NCBI GenBank assembly: GCA_018449595.1
Contig: JAAVUU010000006.1
Location: 62,001 to 126,000, forward strand
Length of the DNA: 64,000 nucleotides
Direction: 5' to 3'
Source of the DNA: Rhizobiales bacterium dw_265
GTDB lineage: Bacteria > Pseudomonadota > Alphaproteobacteria > Micropepsales > Micropepsaceae
Of this stretch, positions 49,659-60,149 are shown one piece after another. The position numbers and the translations under genes were made by a program. How positions within the stretch are numbered: the stretch's first letter is position 1; each line of letters begins with the position of its first letter. The notes beneath the pieces are model-generated. The model searched no databases, was not told the DNA's origin, and was given only the letters and a program-made list of their open reading frames with translations.

Positions 49659-51776
49659 CTATTTCGGCGGCGTCAGCCCGCGATGCTCCAGCATCGGGCC
49701 GATATCGGGGTCCTTGCCGTAAAAAGCCTTGAACATCGGGCCATAGTCCAGCGTGTGGCCGCGTGACAGGATCAGGTCGCGGAAGCGCTGGCCGTTGGCG
49801 CGGGTCAGCCCGCCATGGGCGGTGAACCAGGCATAGGCATCGTCATCCAGCATCACCGTCCACTGATAGGCGTAATAGCCGCTGGCATAGCCATTGGCCC
49901 AGATGTGCAGGAAATAGCTGGAGCGATAGCGCGGCGGCACGTTGGGGAAATCGGTGCCGGTATCCTTCAGCGCCTTGGCCTCGAAGGCATCCACATCCGG
50001 CTTGGGCGCGCCGGGCGGCAAGGTGTGCCACTGCATGTCGAGCTGCGACGCCGCCAGCAATTCGCCCAGTTCATAGCCCTGGCCCCAGGTCTGCGACGCC
50101 TTGATCTTGTCCACCAGCGCCTGCGGGATCGGCGCGCCGGTTTTATAATTGACCGCATAGTGTTTCAGCACATCGGGATACAGCGCCCAATGCTCGTTGA
50201 ACTGCGACGGAAACTCGACAAAGTCGCGCGCCACGCTGGTGCCCGACACCAGCGGATAGGTCTGGCTGGCGAACAGCCCGTGCAGGGCATGGCCGAATTC
50301 GTGGAACATGGTGGTGGCGTCGTCAAAGCTGATCAGCGCCGGCTGGCCGGGCGCGGGCTTGGTGAAGTTGGCGACATTGTAAATGACCGGCTTGGTGCCC
50401 AGCAGTTTGGACTGGCCGACGAAATTGCTCATCCAGGCGCCGCCGGATTTGTTGTCGCGCTTGAAGTAATCGAAATACATCAGGCCCAGCGCTGCGCCGT
50501 CATGGTCGAACACCTCATAGACCATCACATCGGGCTGGTAGACCGGAATGTCGCTGCGCGGCTTGAAGGTGATGCCGTAGAGCTGGGTGGCGGCATACAT
50601 CACGCCATCGGTCAGCACCTTGTGCAGCTCGAAATAGGGCTTCAGCGCCGCGTCATCCAGATCGTATTTCGCCTTGCGGACTTTCTCGGCATAGCGCTGC
50701 CAGTCCCAGGGCTTGAGGTCGAAGTGCGGACTCTTCTCATCAGAATTGGCCTTGTCTATCGCGGCCTGAATCAGATTCGCCTCTTCGGCCGCCTTGGCGC
50801 GGGTGGCGGGCGTCAGCTGGCCGATGAATTTCTCCACCGCCTGCGGCGTCTGCGCCATCTGGTCGTACAGCACATAGGCGGCATAGTTGGGATAGCCCAG
50901 CAGCCCGGCCTTTTCGGCGCGCAGCAGCGCCAGTCGCTGGATGATGGCGCGGGTGTCGTTGGCGTCGCCCTTCTCGGTGCGAATCCAGCCATTGTGGAAC
51001 AGCTTTTCGCGGGTGGCGCGATCCGACAGGTCCGTCAGCAGCGGCTGCTGGGTGGTGTTCTGCAGCGGGATGACGAACTTGCCTTTCAACCCGCGCGCCT
51101 TGGCGTCATTGGCGGCGTTGGCGATCTCCGCGTCCGACAGCCCCGCCAGTTGCGCCTTGTCGTCCACCACCAGGGCGCCGGCCTTGGCGCCCGCCACCAG
51201 CTTCTGCTGGAACGAGGCTTCCAGGCTGGCTTCCTGCTTGTTGATCTGTTGCAGCCGTGTCTTGTCCTTGTCCGACAACTGCGCGCCGGCATGGACGAAC
51301 TGGCGATAATAAAGCGTCAGCACCTGGGCCGCTTCCGCGTCCAGCCTCAGCGCGGCGCGCTGGTCGTACAGCGCCTTGACCCGCGCGAACAGTTTGGGAT
51401 TGAGGAAGATGGCGTCGTTATGCGCCGCCAGCCGTGGCGCTTCCGCGGTCTGCACTTTATCCAAAGCTGGATTGGTGTTGGCCTGAACCACGCCGAAGAA
51501 GGTGTTGCTGACCCGGTCCAGCATCCGCCCCGAACGCTCCATCGCCGCGATGGTGTTGTCGAAGGTCGGCGCGGCGGCGTTGACGGCAATCGCGTTCATT
51601 TCGGCGATCTGCTGCTTCATGCCCTCTTCGAAGGCGGGCTGGTAGTCGCTGTCCTTGATGATGTCGAAACGCGGCGCCTGATAGGGCAGCGTGCTGGGCG
51701 CGGCGAAAGGATTCGCAGCCAATGCGGGCGCGGCCCACAACAAAGCCAGGGCGCTTACAGAAAGAACCTTACGCAT
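49659..51776 (-). CDS. dcp: M3 family peptidyl-dipeptidase (Dcp-like), exported
   Basis: 705 residues with a clear signal peptide (VLSVSALALLWAAPALAA), so periplasmic. Zinc metallopeptidase of family M3: catalytic HExxH in TTMFHEFGHALHGLF near residue 495, with the downstream Glu in VEFPSQFNEHWAL. It releases dipeptides from the C-terminus of oligopeptides. The first domain (PFAAPSTLPYQAPRFDIIKD) matches Dcp over oligopeptidase A. It is 51 nt downstream of the lytic transglycosylase gene on the same strand. Confidence 0.94.
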   Translation of the reverse strand: MRKVLSVSALALLWAAPALAANPFAAPSTLPYQAPRFDIIKDSDYQPAFEEGMKQQIAEMNAIAVNAAAPTFDNTIAAMERSGRMLDRVSNTFFGVVQANTNPALDKVQTAEAPRLAAHNDAIFLNPKLFARVKALYDQRAALRLDAEAAQVLTLYYRQFVHAGAQLSDKDKTRLQQINKQEASLEASFQQKLVAGAKAGALVVDDKAQLAGLSDAEIANAANDAKARGLKGKFVIPLQNTTQQPLLTDLSDRATREKLFHNGWIRTEKGDANDTRAIIQRLALLRAEKAGLLGYPNYAAYVLYDQMAQTPQAVEKFIGQLTPATRAKAAEEANLIQAAIDKANSDEKSPHFDLKPWDWQRYAEKVRKAKYDLDDAALKPYFELHKVLTDGVMYAATQLYGITFKPRSDIPVYQPDVMVYEVFDHDGAALGLMYFDYFKRDNKSGGAWMSNFVGQSKLLGTKPVIYNVANFTKPAPGQPALISFDDATTMFHEFGHALHGLFASQTYPLVSGTSVARDFVEFPSQFNEHWALYPDVLKHYAVNYKTGAPIPQALVDKIKASQTWGQGYELGELLAASQLDMQWHTLPPGAPKPDVDAFEAKALKDTGTDFPNVPPRYRSSYFLHIWANGYASGYYAYQWTVMLDDDAYAWFTAHGGLTRANGQRFRDLILSRGHTLDYGPMFKAFYGKDPDIGPMLEHRGLTPPK

Positions 51777-51827
51777 ATCCCTCTCCGCTGATCCGGGGAC
51801 GGATAATACCCGCCAAAAGCCGGGATG

Positions 51828-52685
51828 CTAGATAAGACCCGCCGCCCGGATGGCGCTGGTGGCGGCGGCGACATCCTCGCGGATGGCCTGCTGCCTGTGC
51901 TTGCCCAAGGTGACGACGGCCTTGACGCTGTCGGCATATTCGCCGGGCAGCACGGCGCGGATGCCGGTGACCTGACCGGGATCGATGCCCACCGTCTCGC
52001 CATCGGGACGGGTCAGATTGACCAGTTCGGTCTTGCCGTTCCTGCCGCCCAGCTTGCCGGTGATGCCCGCGATATAGGCGCGGGTCTCCGCCGGCAGGGT
52101 GACGCCATGCTGAAGATGATCCTCCAGCCGCCCAGGCCCGGCATTATAGGCCGCGAACATCGCCGGATAGCCGTATTTCATGTGCAGCCAGCGCAGATAG
52201 GCGGCGCCCGCCAGGATATTGTCGTGGGCATCGAAAGGATTGCCGCCCAGCCGGTACTGCGCCCGCATCTCGTCATAGGTGCCGGGCAGGACCTGCATCA
52301 GCCCCAGCGCGCCGGCGCTGGAAACCATGGGCCTGGTCTGGTCCAGCATGGTGCGACCGCCGCTCTCGCGCTGCATCACGGCGCGAATCCAGGGCTTGGG
52401 AACATGGAAGCGTTTCGACGCCTCGGTGACCGTGCCATCCCAGCGATCCAGCAGCTGCGACGGCGTCATGGTGGATTCTTCGTCGAAGGCCGACGGCTGC
52501 ACCGCCTGCGGCTCGCCCATCAGCCGCATCACCGGACGGCGCGCCGCAACCGGATGGCGCGCATCATAGCTCGCATTCTGCGTCATCAGCGCCGCGGCGG
52601 CGAACAGGCCGCCGAACACCAGCGCCCACGCAAAGCCGCGCGGAGAGGGTTTCACAAAAGCGGCGGATTCAGAATCGGACAACAT
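51828..52685 (-). CDS. Lytic transglycosylase (SLT family 1)
   Basis: 285 residues with one N-terminal TM (AWALVFGGLFAAAALM), so anchored facing the periplasm. SLT domain about residues 95-200: catalytic Glu in VMQRESGG, then SSAGALGLMQVLPGTY and AAYNAGPGRLEDHL. It cleaves the MurNAc-GlcNAc bond of peptidoglycan to form 1,6-anhydroMurNAc. The ~80 residues after the domain are not recognised. ATG 52685 with AGGAG 3 nt upstream is preferred to a longer in-frame start at 52817. Confidence 0.9.
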   Translation of the reverse strand: MLSDSESAAFVKPSPRGFAWALVFGGLFAAAALMTQNASYDARHPVAARRPVMRLMGEPQAVQPSAFDEESTMTPSQLLDRWDGTVTEASKRFHVPKPWIRAVMQRESGGRTMLDQTRPMVSSAGALGLMQVLPGTYDEMRAQYRLGGNPFDAHDNILAGAAYLRWLHMKYGYPAMFAAYNAGPGRLEDHLQHGVTLPAETRAYIAGITGKLGGRNGKTELVNLTRPDGETVGIDPGQVTGIRAVLPGEYADSVKAVVTLGKHRQQAIREDVAAATSAIRAAGLI

Positions 52686-52843
52686 CGGCTCCTGGACGTA
52701 TTGGCGCGGGCATGAAACGGAAGGCGCCAAAACTTTTCTGTCGGGCGCAGAACCAACGGCCCCGCGCATACGCACCCCAGCGACAGGGGACATAGACGCG
52801 AGGCCGCGGACATTCAAGCGGCATTTTGCCGGAACAAAGGTTC

Positions 52844-53431
52844 CTAGCCCTGCATGCTGCGCAGATGGGCGGTCAACACTTTGATATCGCCGTTGTTTTG
52901 CGCCAGCACGGCGCCGAACTCATCGCGCTGCGCCACGGCCAGCCACACACCGCCGACACCCAGATCCACCAGCACGGGTTTTGCGCCATCGGTGCGCACA
53001 CGGAAATCGACTTCCAGCGGCTCGGCGCCGCCCACCATGCTGGTGCGCACGACAAAGTCGTTCGGGGCCCGCTCATGCGAATCCGTCACCCTCAGGCTCT
53101 GCCCGGCATAGCGCGCGAAATAGGACTGATACATCGCCAGCACATAGGTCTGATAGGCGGCGACATAAGCATCGGTATCGGCGGGCGATGCCGATACCGC
53201 ATATTGGCCCAGGAGGAACAGCGCCACGCGCTTTACATCGGTGACGCCCAGCACAAAGGCGGCAAAGCGCGTGCGGCGTTCCTCGGCGCCCAGCGTCTTG
53301 TCGTTGAGGATATTGAAGCCGGCCTGGATATTGCCACCGACAAAATCCTCCGCCGGGCTGGCGGCCAAGGCGGGCAGCGCCGCCGACGAGAAAAGCAGGC
53401 CCGCCGTCAGCAGGAGACGTCTGCGATGCAT
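52844..53431 (-). CDS. MlaC/Ttg2D-like periplasmic lipid-binding protein
   Basis: 195 residues with an Arg-rich signal peptide (MHRRRLLLTAGLLFSSAALPALA). The mature part (residues about 25-190) has the MlaC/toluene-tolerance pattern: FVLGVTDVKRVALFLLGQYA, then YVLAMYQSYFARYAGQSLRV and VRTSMVGGAEPLEVDFRV. MlaC carries phospholipid between outer and inner membranes; no MlaFEDB ABC genes are in the window, so this may be a stand-alone or HpnM-type version. It is upstream of the lytic transglycosylase, 158 nt away. Confidence 0.87.
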   Translation of the reverse strand: MHRRRLLLTAGLLFSSAALPALAASPAEDFVGGNIQAGFNILNDKTLGAEERRTRFAAFVLGVTDVKRVALFLLGQYAVSASPADTDAYVAAYQTYVLAMYQSYFARYAGQSLRVTDSHERAPNDFVVRTSMVGGAEPLEVDFRVRTDGAKPVLVDLGVGGVWLAVAQRDEFGAVLAQNNGDIKVLTAHLRSMQG

Positions 53432-53559
53432 TTAAGATGATCCTTCGCCACGACCGCCTGGGCGGCGATCCGTTTGGCCCCTGCCCTGTGAATAGCCGCA
53501 AAAGCCGTCGGAAATATGGCAGTGCCGCGGCCCCTTGAAACCACAGGATAAACCGCCAA

Positions 53560-54564
<1,005 letters not shown>

Positions 54565-54645
54565 ACCGCTGGCCCCCGGCCCGGCCCGCTGATAGTGTCC
54601 GAACCGGAAAAACGCCCGCTTAACAAGGGCGCCGGGGAGAAACAC

Positions 54646-55596
54646 ATGCGTCATCTGAATTGGGTCATGGCCGCAGTCATCGCGCTGGCAGCCGGTCATC
54701 AGGCCTTTGCCCAGACCCAGGCGCAAGCGACCAAGCCTGCCAGCAAGGCGACCATCGCCTGGGCCGCCAAGCCCGCCAGGCTGCCGCCCTATACCGGACC
54801 CAACCGCCTGGTGTGGCGTCTGGCCGACATCCTGGCCGCCCACAAGGGCAAGGACAGCTGGTCGCAGACCGTGTTCGACAGCCGTGACTTTACCGGCGAA
54901 TGGATTTCCATGGCGCCGGGCGAAAAGACCAAGACCCAGTTCTATGCCGACGACCGCGTTTTCTGGGTGGTGCAGTCCGGCCAGATGAAAGTCACCATCG
55001 AGGGCCAGGAGCCGTTCATCGCATCGAGGCACTTCCTGGTGCAGGTGCCCAAGCGGCTGCAATACAGCATGGAGACCGTGGGCAGCGAACCCGTGCTGCG
55101 TTTCCAGATGAAGCCCGCCGGTGAATCGCCCGACTATCCCCTGAGCGAAACCCCGACGCCGGTGAAGGGCGTGCAGTATGTCCAGGCGGCCTATACCGGC
55201 CATGGCGATTACGACAAGGTCAATGTGCCCGTCATAGATTTCGAAAAGCAGATCGTGCAGGGCGGCGAGAAACGCGGCGTGTGGATTCGCGACGACCACA
55301 CCTTTGTCACCATCCTGCGCTCGGACAAGGGCGTGCCGACGCCGCCGGATACGGTGTGGGGCCATTTCCATGCCAACTTCCCGGAAATCTGGCTGATCGT
55401 CGAGGGCACCCAGCAGTTCCTGGTCGAAGGCGAAAAGCTGGTCACGGTCACCGATGGCGACCTGGTCGCCGCGCCCACCGGCCGCTGGCATCGCGCCATG
55501 CCCTATGGCGATGGCCCCTCGACCCGGCTGGCCTATATTCCCCGTCCCGACAATCTGCACTGGTACCAGCCGGACCAGGCCGCAGGCGGCAACTGA
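54646..55596 (+). CDS. Exported bicupin protein
   Basis: 316 residues with a signal peptide (HLNWVMAAVIALAAGHQAFA). Two cupin domains: about 75-165 (FYADDRVFWVVQSGQMKVTI) and about 220-305 (DTVWGHFHANFPEIWLIVEG with a His pair, then DLVAAPTGRWHRAM). Only the second shows clear metal-type histidines; the first looks degenerate. GGGGAG 6 nt before ATG 54646 fixes the start. It leads an apparent operon with a CHRD protein and a cytochrome c-PQQ dehydrogenase; substrate unknown. Confidence 0.87.
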   Translation: MRHLNWVMAAVIALAAGHQAFAQTQAQATKPASKATIAWAAKPARLPPYTGPNRLVWRLADILAAHKGKDSWSQTVFDSRDFTGEWISMAPGEKTKTQFYADDRVFWVVQSGQMKVTIEGQEPFIASRHFLVQVPKRLQYSMETVGSEPVLRFQMKPAGESPDYPLSETPTPVKGVQYVQAAYTGHGDYDKVNVPVIDFEKQIVQGGEKRGVWIRDDHTFVTILRSDKGVPTPPDTVWGHFHANFPEIWLIVEGTQQFLVEGEKLVTVTDGDLVAAPTGRWHRAMPYGDGPSTRLAYIPRPDNLHWYQPDQAAGGN

Positions 55597-55616
55597 CATT
55601 CCCAAGGAGTATGCGC

Positions 55617-56132
55617 GTGACTTTTAAAATCCTTGCGCCGGCGCTGGTTGTGCTGGCCCTTGCGGCGCCGGCTTTTGCCGCAGACTACCAGACCAACCTC
55701 GGCCCCATGCCGCTGGATGACGAGACCAAGGCGGTGATTGCCGGGCGCGGCGACGCCACCGCGACATCGGACGGCAAGACGCTGTCGGTGAAGGGCGCGT
55801 TCCATGGCCTGCCGTCCAACGCCACCGATGCCCATATCTTCGTCAGCCCCATTGCCGGGGTGCCGGGCAAGCAGATCCTGGACCTGGACGTCACCAAGGC
55901 GACCGCGGGCACCGTCTCCGGCGAATTCAAGCTGACCTCGGCCCAGGCCACGGCGCTGCGTACCGGCAAGCTCTATATCCAGATCAACAGCGAGAAGGCG
56001 CCCGATGGTGTGCCGTGGGGCGCGAAAGGCACCCTGTGGGGCTGGCTGTTCCCGGCGCACGAGACTGTCGGTCCCGACGTGCCGCAGGAAGGCCACTGGT
56101 TCACGCCCCAGCTCGACACGCCGTCGCGCTAA
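55617..56132 (+). CDS. Exported CHRD-domain protein
   Basis: 171 residues, signal peptide FKILAPALVVLALAAPAFA, then one CHRD domain (about 45-155; GLPSNATDAHIFVSPIAGVP, LRTGKLYIQINSEKAPDGVP, LWGWLFP). CHRD is named from animal chordin and is of unknown function in bacteria. AGGAG (55605-55609) lies 7 nt before GTG 55617 but only 1 nt before the in-frame ATG 55611, so GTG is the better start. It is 20 nt after the bicupin and 18 nt before the dehydrogenase. Confidence 0.87.
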   Translation: MTFKILAPALVVLALAAPAFAADYQTNLGPMPLDDETKAVIAGRGDATATSDGKTLSVKGAFHGLPSNATDAHIFVSPIAGVPGKQILDLDVTKATAGTVSGEFKLTSAQATALRTGKLYIQINSEKAPDGVPWGAKGTLWGWLFPAHETVGPDVPQEGHWFTPQLDTPSR

Positions 56133-56150
56133 GAGATTTCGAGGAATTCG

Positions 56151-58301
56151 ATGATGCATAAGAAACATCTCTTGCTGGCCACAGCGGTCGCCAGCATTGC
56201 CTTGGGCTCCGTGGCCCTGGGTCAGAACACATCGGGCCCTTTCACCCAGGCCCAGCTTGACGCCGGTCGCGCCGGCTATGCCGCCAATTGCGCCCAGTGC
56301 CACAATCCCGACCTGTCGGGCACCAACGATGCGCCGCAGCTGGCGGGCGATGCCTTTACCGGCGCCTGGAAGGGCCGCACCACCCTGCAGCTCTACAACA
56401 AGATCAGCAAGACCATGCCCGCCGGCCGCGGCGGCAGCCTGGACGAGAAGACCTATACCGACATCACCAGCTTCATCCTGCACGCCAATGGCGCCAGGAC
56501 CGGCACCACCGCCTTCACCGCCGCCACGGCGGCCCCGATCGGTTCGATCGCCGACGGCAAGGTGCCCGATGACGTTCTGCATCCGCCGGTGCTGACCGCC
56601 TTCCAGCGCGCCCAGGCCGGCATGCGCGTACCCGATCCCGGCAGCTTCGCCGTACCCACCAAGTTCGGCGTGACGCTGGAAGGCCATATCGAGAATTACG
56701 TGCCCGTCACCGAAGCGATGATGAACAACCCGCCGGACAGCGACTGGCTGATGTTCCGCCGCAACTATCAGGGCTGGAGCTTCAGCCCGCTCAAGGAGAT
56801 CAACACCGGCAATGTCGGCTCGCTGCAGCTGAAATGGATGTGGTCGCTGCCGGAGAACGGCACCATGGAGATCACTCCCATCGTCCATGACGGCATCCTC
56901 TTCATCTGGGGCACCGGCAACACCATCCAGGCGCTGAACGCCAAGACGGGTGAATTGCTTTGGGAAAACCGCCTGGGTCCGGCGCCGCGCCGTCCGGGAC
57001 CGGGGCCGTCCACCGAGGAGACGCGCAGCCTCGGCCTGTGGGGCAACAATGTCTATGTCAACACGCCCTTCGGCATGGTCTATGCGCTGGACGCCCGCAC
57101 CGGCAAGGAAGTGTGGAAGAACAGCATCGTGGACTACAAGCCGGGCATCGGCGGCTCCACCGGCGGGCTCATCATCATCAAGGGCCGCGTGCTGGTCGGC
57201 ATGACCAATTGCGGCCGCCCCAAGACCGACGATCATTGCTATATCAGCGCCTATGACGCCGCCACCGGCAAGCGCGACTGGAAGTTCGTCACCACCGCGC
57301 TGACCGGCCAGCCCGGCGGCGACAGCTGGGGCGGGCTTCCCGACAATGAACGCAAGGGCGCGGAGACCTGGATCGCCGGCACCTACGATCCCGAGCTGAA
57401 CACCACCTACTGGGGCACCGCCCAGGCCAAGCCGTGGCGGCGCGACCTGCGCGGCTCCGGCACCGGCGCCACCGACTATGCCAACTCCACCCTGGCGCTG
57501 GACCCGGAGACGGGCAAGATGAAGTGGTGGTTCCAGCATGCGCCGGGCGAGTCGTTCGACCTCGACGAAGTGTTCGAGCGCGTGCTGATCGACCATGGCG
57601 AGCAGAAGACGCTGATGACCATCGGCAAGGCCGGCATCCTGTGGAAGCTGGACCGCGTCACCGGCAAGTTCCTGGATGCGCGCGAGACCGTGTTCCAGAA
57701 CATCTGGGCCGGCATTGATCCCAAGACCGGCACGCCGCACTACCGCAAGGACATCGTGGACCAGAAGGTGGACCAGTGGCTGTCCTCCTGCCCCGGCCCG
57801 GAAGGCGGCCATGACTGGCAGGCGACCAGCTATCACCAGCCCAGCGACACCCTGATCATTCCTCTGTCGCAGAGCTGCGTCTTCATGCTGGGCAACGGCT
57901 CGCAGACCTATTTCGAGATGCCGGGCACCGACGGCAACATGGGGCGGCTGTCGGCCTATCGCACCAATGACATGAAGCCGCTGTGGTCCTTCCAGCAGCG
58001 GGCGCCCTTCCTGACCGGCGTGATCTCGACGGCGGGCAATGTCGCCTTCATCGGCGACTTCGACCGCGTCTTCCGCGCGGTGGACGTCACCAATGGCAAG
58101 ACCCTGTGGAAGACGCGCCTGGGCACCACAGTGCAGGGCTATCCGGTCTCCTTCAGCGTGGACGGCAAGCAGTATGTCGCCGTCACCACCGCCCTGGGCG
58201 GCGGCAGCCCGGAACTGAAGCCGGGCACCATGCTGACGGAAGTCCATCGCCCGCCCAACGGCTACAACCTGTTCGTGTTCGGCCTGCCGGACGACAAATA
58301 G
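56151..58301 (+). CDS. PQQ-dependent dehydrogenase with N-terminal cytochrome c domain
   Basis: 716 residues. Signal peptide to about residue 24, then a cytochrome c domain (heme site C47-A-Q-C-H51 in YAANCAQCHNP), then an eight-bladed quinoprotein propeller from about 180 (SDWLMFRRNYQGWSFSPLKE; ETWIAGTYDPELNTTYWGTA; ALNAKTGELLWENRLG). It should oxidise an alcohol or sugar in the periplasm and pass electrons to its own heme. In classic quinohemoprotein alcohol dehydrogenases the heme domain is C-terminal; here it is first. Substrate unknown. It is the last gene of the bicupin-CHRD operon; AGGA 7 nt before ATG. Confidence 0.9.
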   Translation: MMHKKHLLLATAVASIALGSVALGQNTSGPFTQAQLDAGRAGYAANCAQCHNPDLSGTNDAPQLAGDAFTGAWKGRTTLQLYNKISKTMPAGRGGSLDEKTYTDITSFILHANGARTGTTAFTAATAAPIGSIADGKVPDDVLHPPVLTAFQRAQAGMRVPDPGSFAVPTKFGVTLEGHIENYVPVTEAMMNNPPDSDWLMFRRNYQGWSFSPLKEINTGNVGSLQLKWMWSLPENGTMEITPIVHDGILFIWGTGNTIQALNAKTGELLWENRLGPAPRRPGPGPSTEETRSLGLWGNNVYVNTPFGMVYALDARTGKEVWKNSIVDYKPGIGGSTGGLIIIKGRVLVGMTNCGRPKTDDHCYISAYDAATGKRDWKFVTTALTGQPGGDSWGGLPDNERKGAETWIAGTYDPELNTTYWGTAQAKPWRRDLRGSGTGATDYANSTLALDPETGKMKWWFQHAPGESFDLDEVFERVLIDHGEQKTLMTIGKAGILWKLDRVTGKFLDARETVFQNIWAGIDPKTGTPHYRKDIVDQKVDQWLSSCPGPEGGHDWQATSYHQPSDTLIIPLSQSCVFMLGNGSQTYFEMPGTDGNMGRLSAYRTNDMKPLWSFQQRAPFLTGVISTAGNVAFIGDFDRVFRAVDVTNGKTLWKTRLGTTVQGYPVSFSVDGKQYVAVTTALGGGSPELKPGTMLTEVHRPPNGYNLFVFGLPDDK

Positions 58302-58323
58302 GGCTGAAATCCCGGATTGTGAC

Positions 58324-58358
58324 AGGGGCGCGGAGCGATCTGCGCCCCTATCTGTTTG
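58324..58358 (+). terminator. Probable terminator after PQQ dehydrogenase
   Basis: AGGGGCGC (58324-58331), 10-nt loop, GCGCCCCT (58342-58349): a perfect 8-bp stem followed by a moderately T-rich tail (ATCTGTTTG). It lies 23 nt after the dehydrogenase stop and before a TATAAT hexamer at 58393-58398 ahead of the next gene. Confidence 0.55.
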
Positions 58359-58436
58359 TAAATGCTTATATTTTCCTGCCCCCGCTTGACGTTATAATGT
58401 GGGCATTGCAAAGCATGGCCCCAAATAGGGGATTCT

Positions 58437-59081
58437 GTGCTGCGTTTTTTCCAAGCCCTGATGCCGCGCGAAGAAAATTTCTTCGGCCAGTTCAATGCCC
58501 ATGCCCGTACCCTGGTGGACGGCGCCGTTGCCCTGCGCGACCTGCTGGAGGGCGGCGACGGCGTCGCGGAGGCCTGCGCCCGCGTCGCGGCGCATGAAGA
58601 AGCCGCCGACGCCATCGCCCGCGAGGTGCTGCTGGGGGTGCGCCGCAGCTTCATCACCCCCTTCGACCGGGGCGACATCAAGGACCTGATCAACCATCTG
58701 GACGACGCCATCGACCAGATGAAGAAGACCGCCAAGACCATCGCCTTGTTCGGGGTGGACGATTTCGAGATGCACATGCGCCAGATGGCCGACATCATCC
58801 TGCGCTGCGCCGAACTGACGGTGGAGGCGGTGGGGCTGCTGGGCGCGCTGCGCGACAATGTCGGGCGCATCAACGCCATCGCCGAAGAGATCACCCGGCT
58901 GGAGGAACAGGCCGACGAATTGAACGAGCATGGTATCCGGGCGCTGTACCTGAAGCACAAGGACGGCAACGCCATGGCCTTCATCGTCAGCAACGAGATC
59001 TATGACCATCTGGAAAAGGTGGTGGACCGCTTCGAGGATGTCGCCAACCGCATCAGCGGGCTGGTCATCGAGCAGGTCTGA
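58437..59081 (+). CDS. PhoU-like DUF47 protein, phosphate transport regulator
   Basis: 214-residue all-helical protein of the DUF47/PhoU-like family, found beside PiT transporters and thought to bind and regulate them. PREENFFGQFNAHARTLVDG at the start and RRSFITPFDRGDIKDLINHLDD in the middle are family signatures. GTG 58437 is the start, with AGGGGA just upstream. Its stop overlaps the transporter start (TGATG), so the two are coupled. Confidence 0.93.
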   Translation: MLRFFQALMPREENFFGQFNAHARTLVDGAVALRDLLEGGDGVAEACARVAAHEEAADAIAREVLLGVRRSFITPFDRGDIKDLINHLDDAIDQMKKTAKTIALFGVDDFEMHMRQMADIILRCAELTVEAVGLLGALRDNVGRINAIAEEITRLEEQADELNEHGIRALYLKHKDGNAMAFIVSNEIYDHLEKVVDRFEDVANRISGLVIEQV

Positions 59082-60070
59082 TGCTCCTGATCGCCCTCCT
59101 GATCGGCGTCGCCCTGATATTCGACTTCCTCAACGGCCTGCACGACGCCGCCAATTCCATCGCCACCATCGTCTCCACCCGGGTGCTGTCGCCCCGCTAC
59201 GCCGTGGCCTGGGCCGCGTTCTTCAACTTCGTCGCCTTCGCGGTGTTCGGACTCCATGTCGCCGCCACCATCGGCACCGGCATCGTGACGCCCGCCGTCA
59301 TCAGCGACCAGGTGATCTTCGGGGCGCTGATGGGCGCCATCGCCTGGAACATCATCACCTGGCTGGCGGGCATCCCGTCTTCGTCATCCCATGCCCTGAT
59401 CGGCGGCCTGGTCGGCGCGGGCATCTGCAAGGGCGGCTGGAAAGCCATCGTCTGGCCCGGCCTGGGCAAGACCGCCGCCGCCATCGTCGTTTCACCGGCC
59501 ATGGGTTTTCTGCTGGCGCTGGTGATGGTGCTGATCGTGTCCTGGGCCTTCCTCAAGGTCACGGCCTTCAAGGCCGACCGCATCTTCCGCCACCTCCAGT
59601 TCCTCTCCGCCGCCGCCTACAGCCTGGGCCATGGCGGCAATGACGCGCAGAAAACCATGGGCATCATCGCCGCCCTGCTGTTCGCGCACGGACTGGGAGG
59701 CGCGAGCTTCCATATTCCTTTCTGGGTGGTGCTGTCCTGCCAGGCGGCGATGGCGCTGGGCACCCTGCTGGGCGGCTGGAGCATCGTGCGCACCATGGGC
59801 GCGCGCATCACCCATCTGACGCCGATGCAGGGCGTCTGCGCCGAAAGCGCCGGCGCCATCACCCTGTTCATGGCCAACAGCATGGGCATCCCGGTCTCCA
59901 CCACCCATACCATCACCGGCGCCATTGTCGGGGTGGGCGCGGCGCGCCGCGTCTCGGCGGTGCGCTGGAATGTGGCCAAGGACATTGTGCTGGCCTGGAT
60001 CGTCACCATGCCGGCGGCGGGGCTGATGGGCGCGGTGTTCTATCTGCTGGCGGACGCGGTGGGAATGTGA
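59081..60070 (+). CDS. pit: Inorganic phosphate transporter, PiT family
   Basis: 329 residues with about 9-10 TMs. The duplicated PiT signature is present: first copy FDFLNGLHDAANSIATIVSTR, second copy SLGHGGNDAQKTMGIIAALL. Also GIPSSSSHALIGGLVGAG and IPVSTTHTITGAIVGVGAAR. It imports phosphate with a proton or sodium, low affinity. Coupled to the PhoU-like gene in front. Confidence 0.95.
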   Translation: MLLIALLIGVALIFDFLNGLHDAANSIATIVSTRVLSPRYAVAWAAFFNFVAFAVFGLHVAATIGTGIVTPAVISDQVIFGALMGAIAWNIITWLAGIPSSSSHALIGGLVGAGICKGGWKAIVWPGLGKTAAAIVVSPAMGFLLALVMVLIVSWAFLKVTAFKADRIFRHLQFLSAAAYSLGHGGNDAQKTMGIIAALLFAHGLGGASFHIPFWVVLSCQAAMALGTLLGGWSIVRTMGARITHLTPMQGVCAESAGAITLFMANSMGIPVSTTHTITGAIVGVGAARRVSAVRWNVAKDIVLAWIVTMPAAGLMGAVFYLLADAVGM

Positions 60071-60149
60071 CAGTCGCGTGAACCGCAACAGTGTTGGGTC
60101 GCAGGCGTATGGCCCATAGACTGAATGGGCGAATCATCCGGAGCCGCTT

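Noticed and set aside
58393..58398. Perfect TATAAT upstream of the PhoU-like gene
   Set aside because: TTGAC at 58386 is too close and no -35 lies at 16-18 nt, so it is not called as a promoter on its own.
60112..60130. GCCCAT/ATGGGC hairpin before the NUDIX gene
   Set aside because: Short 6-bp stem without a T-run; likely chance in GC-rich DNA.
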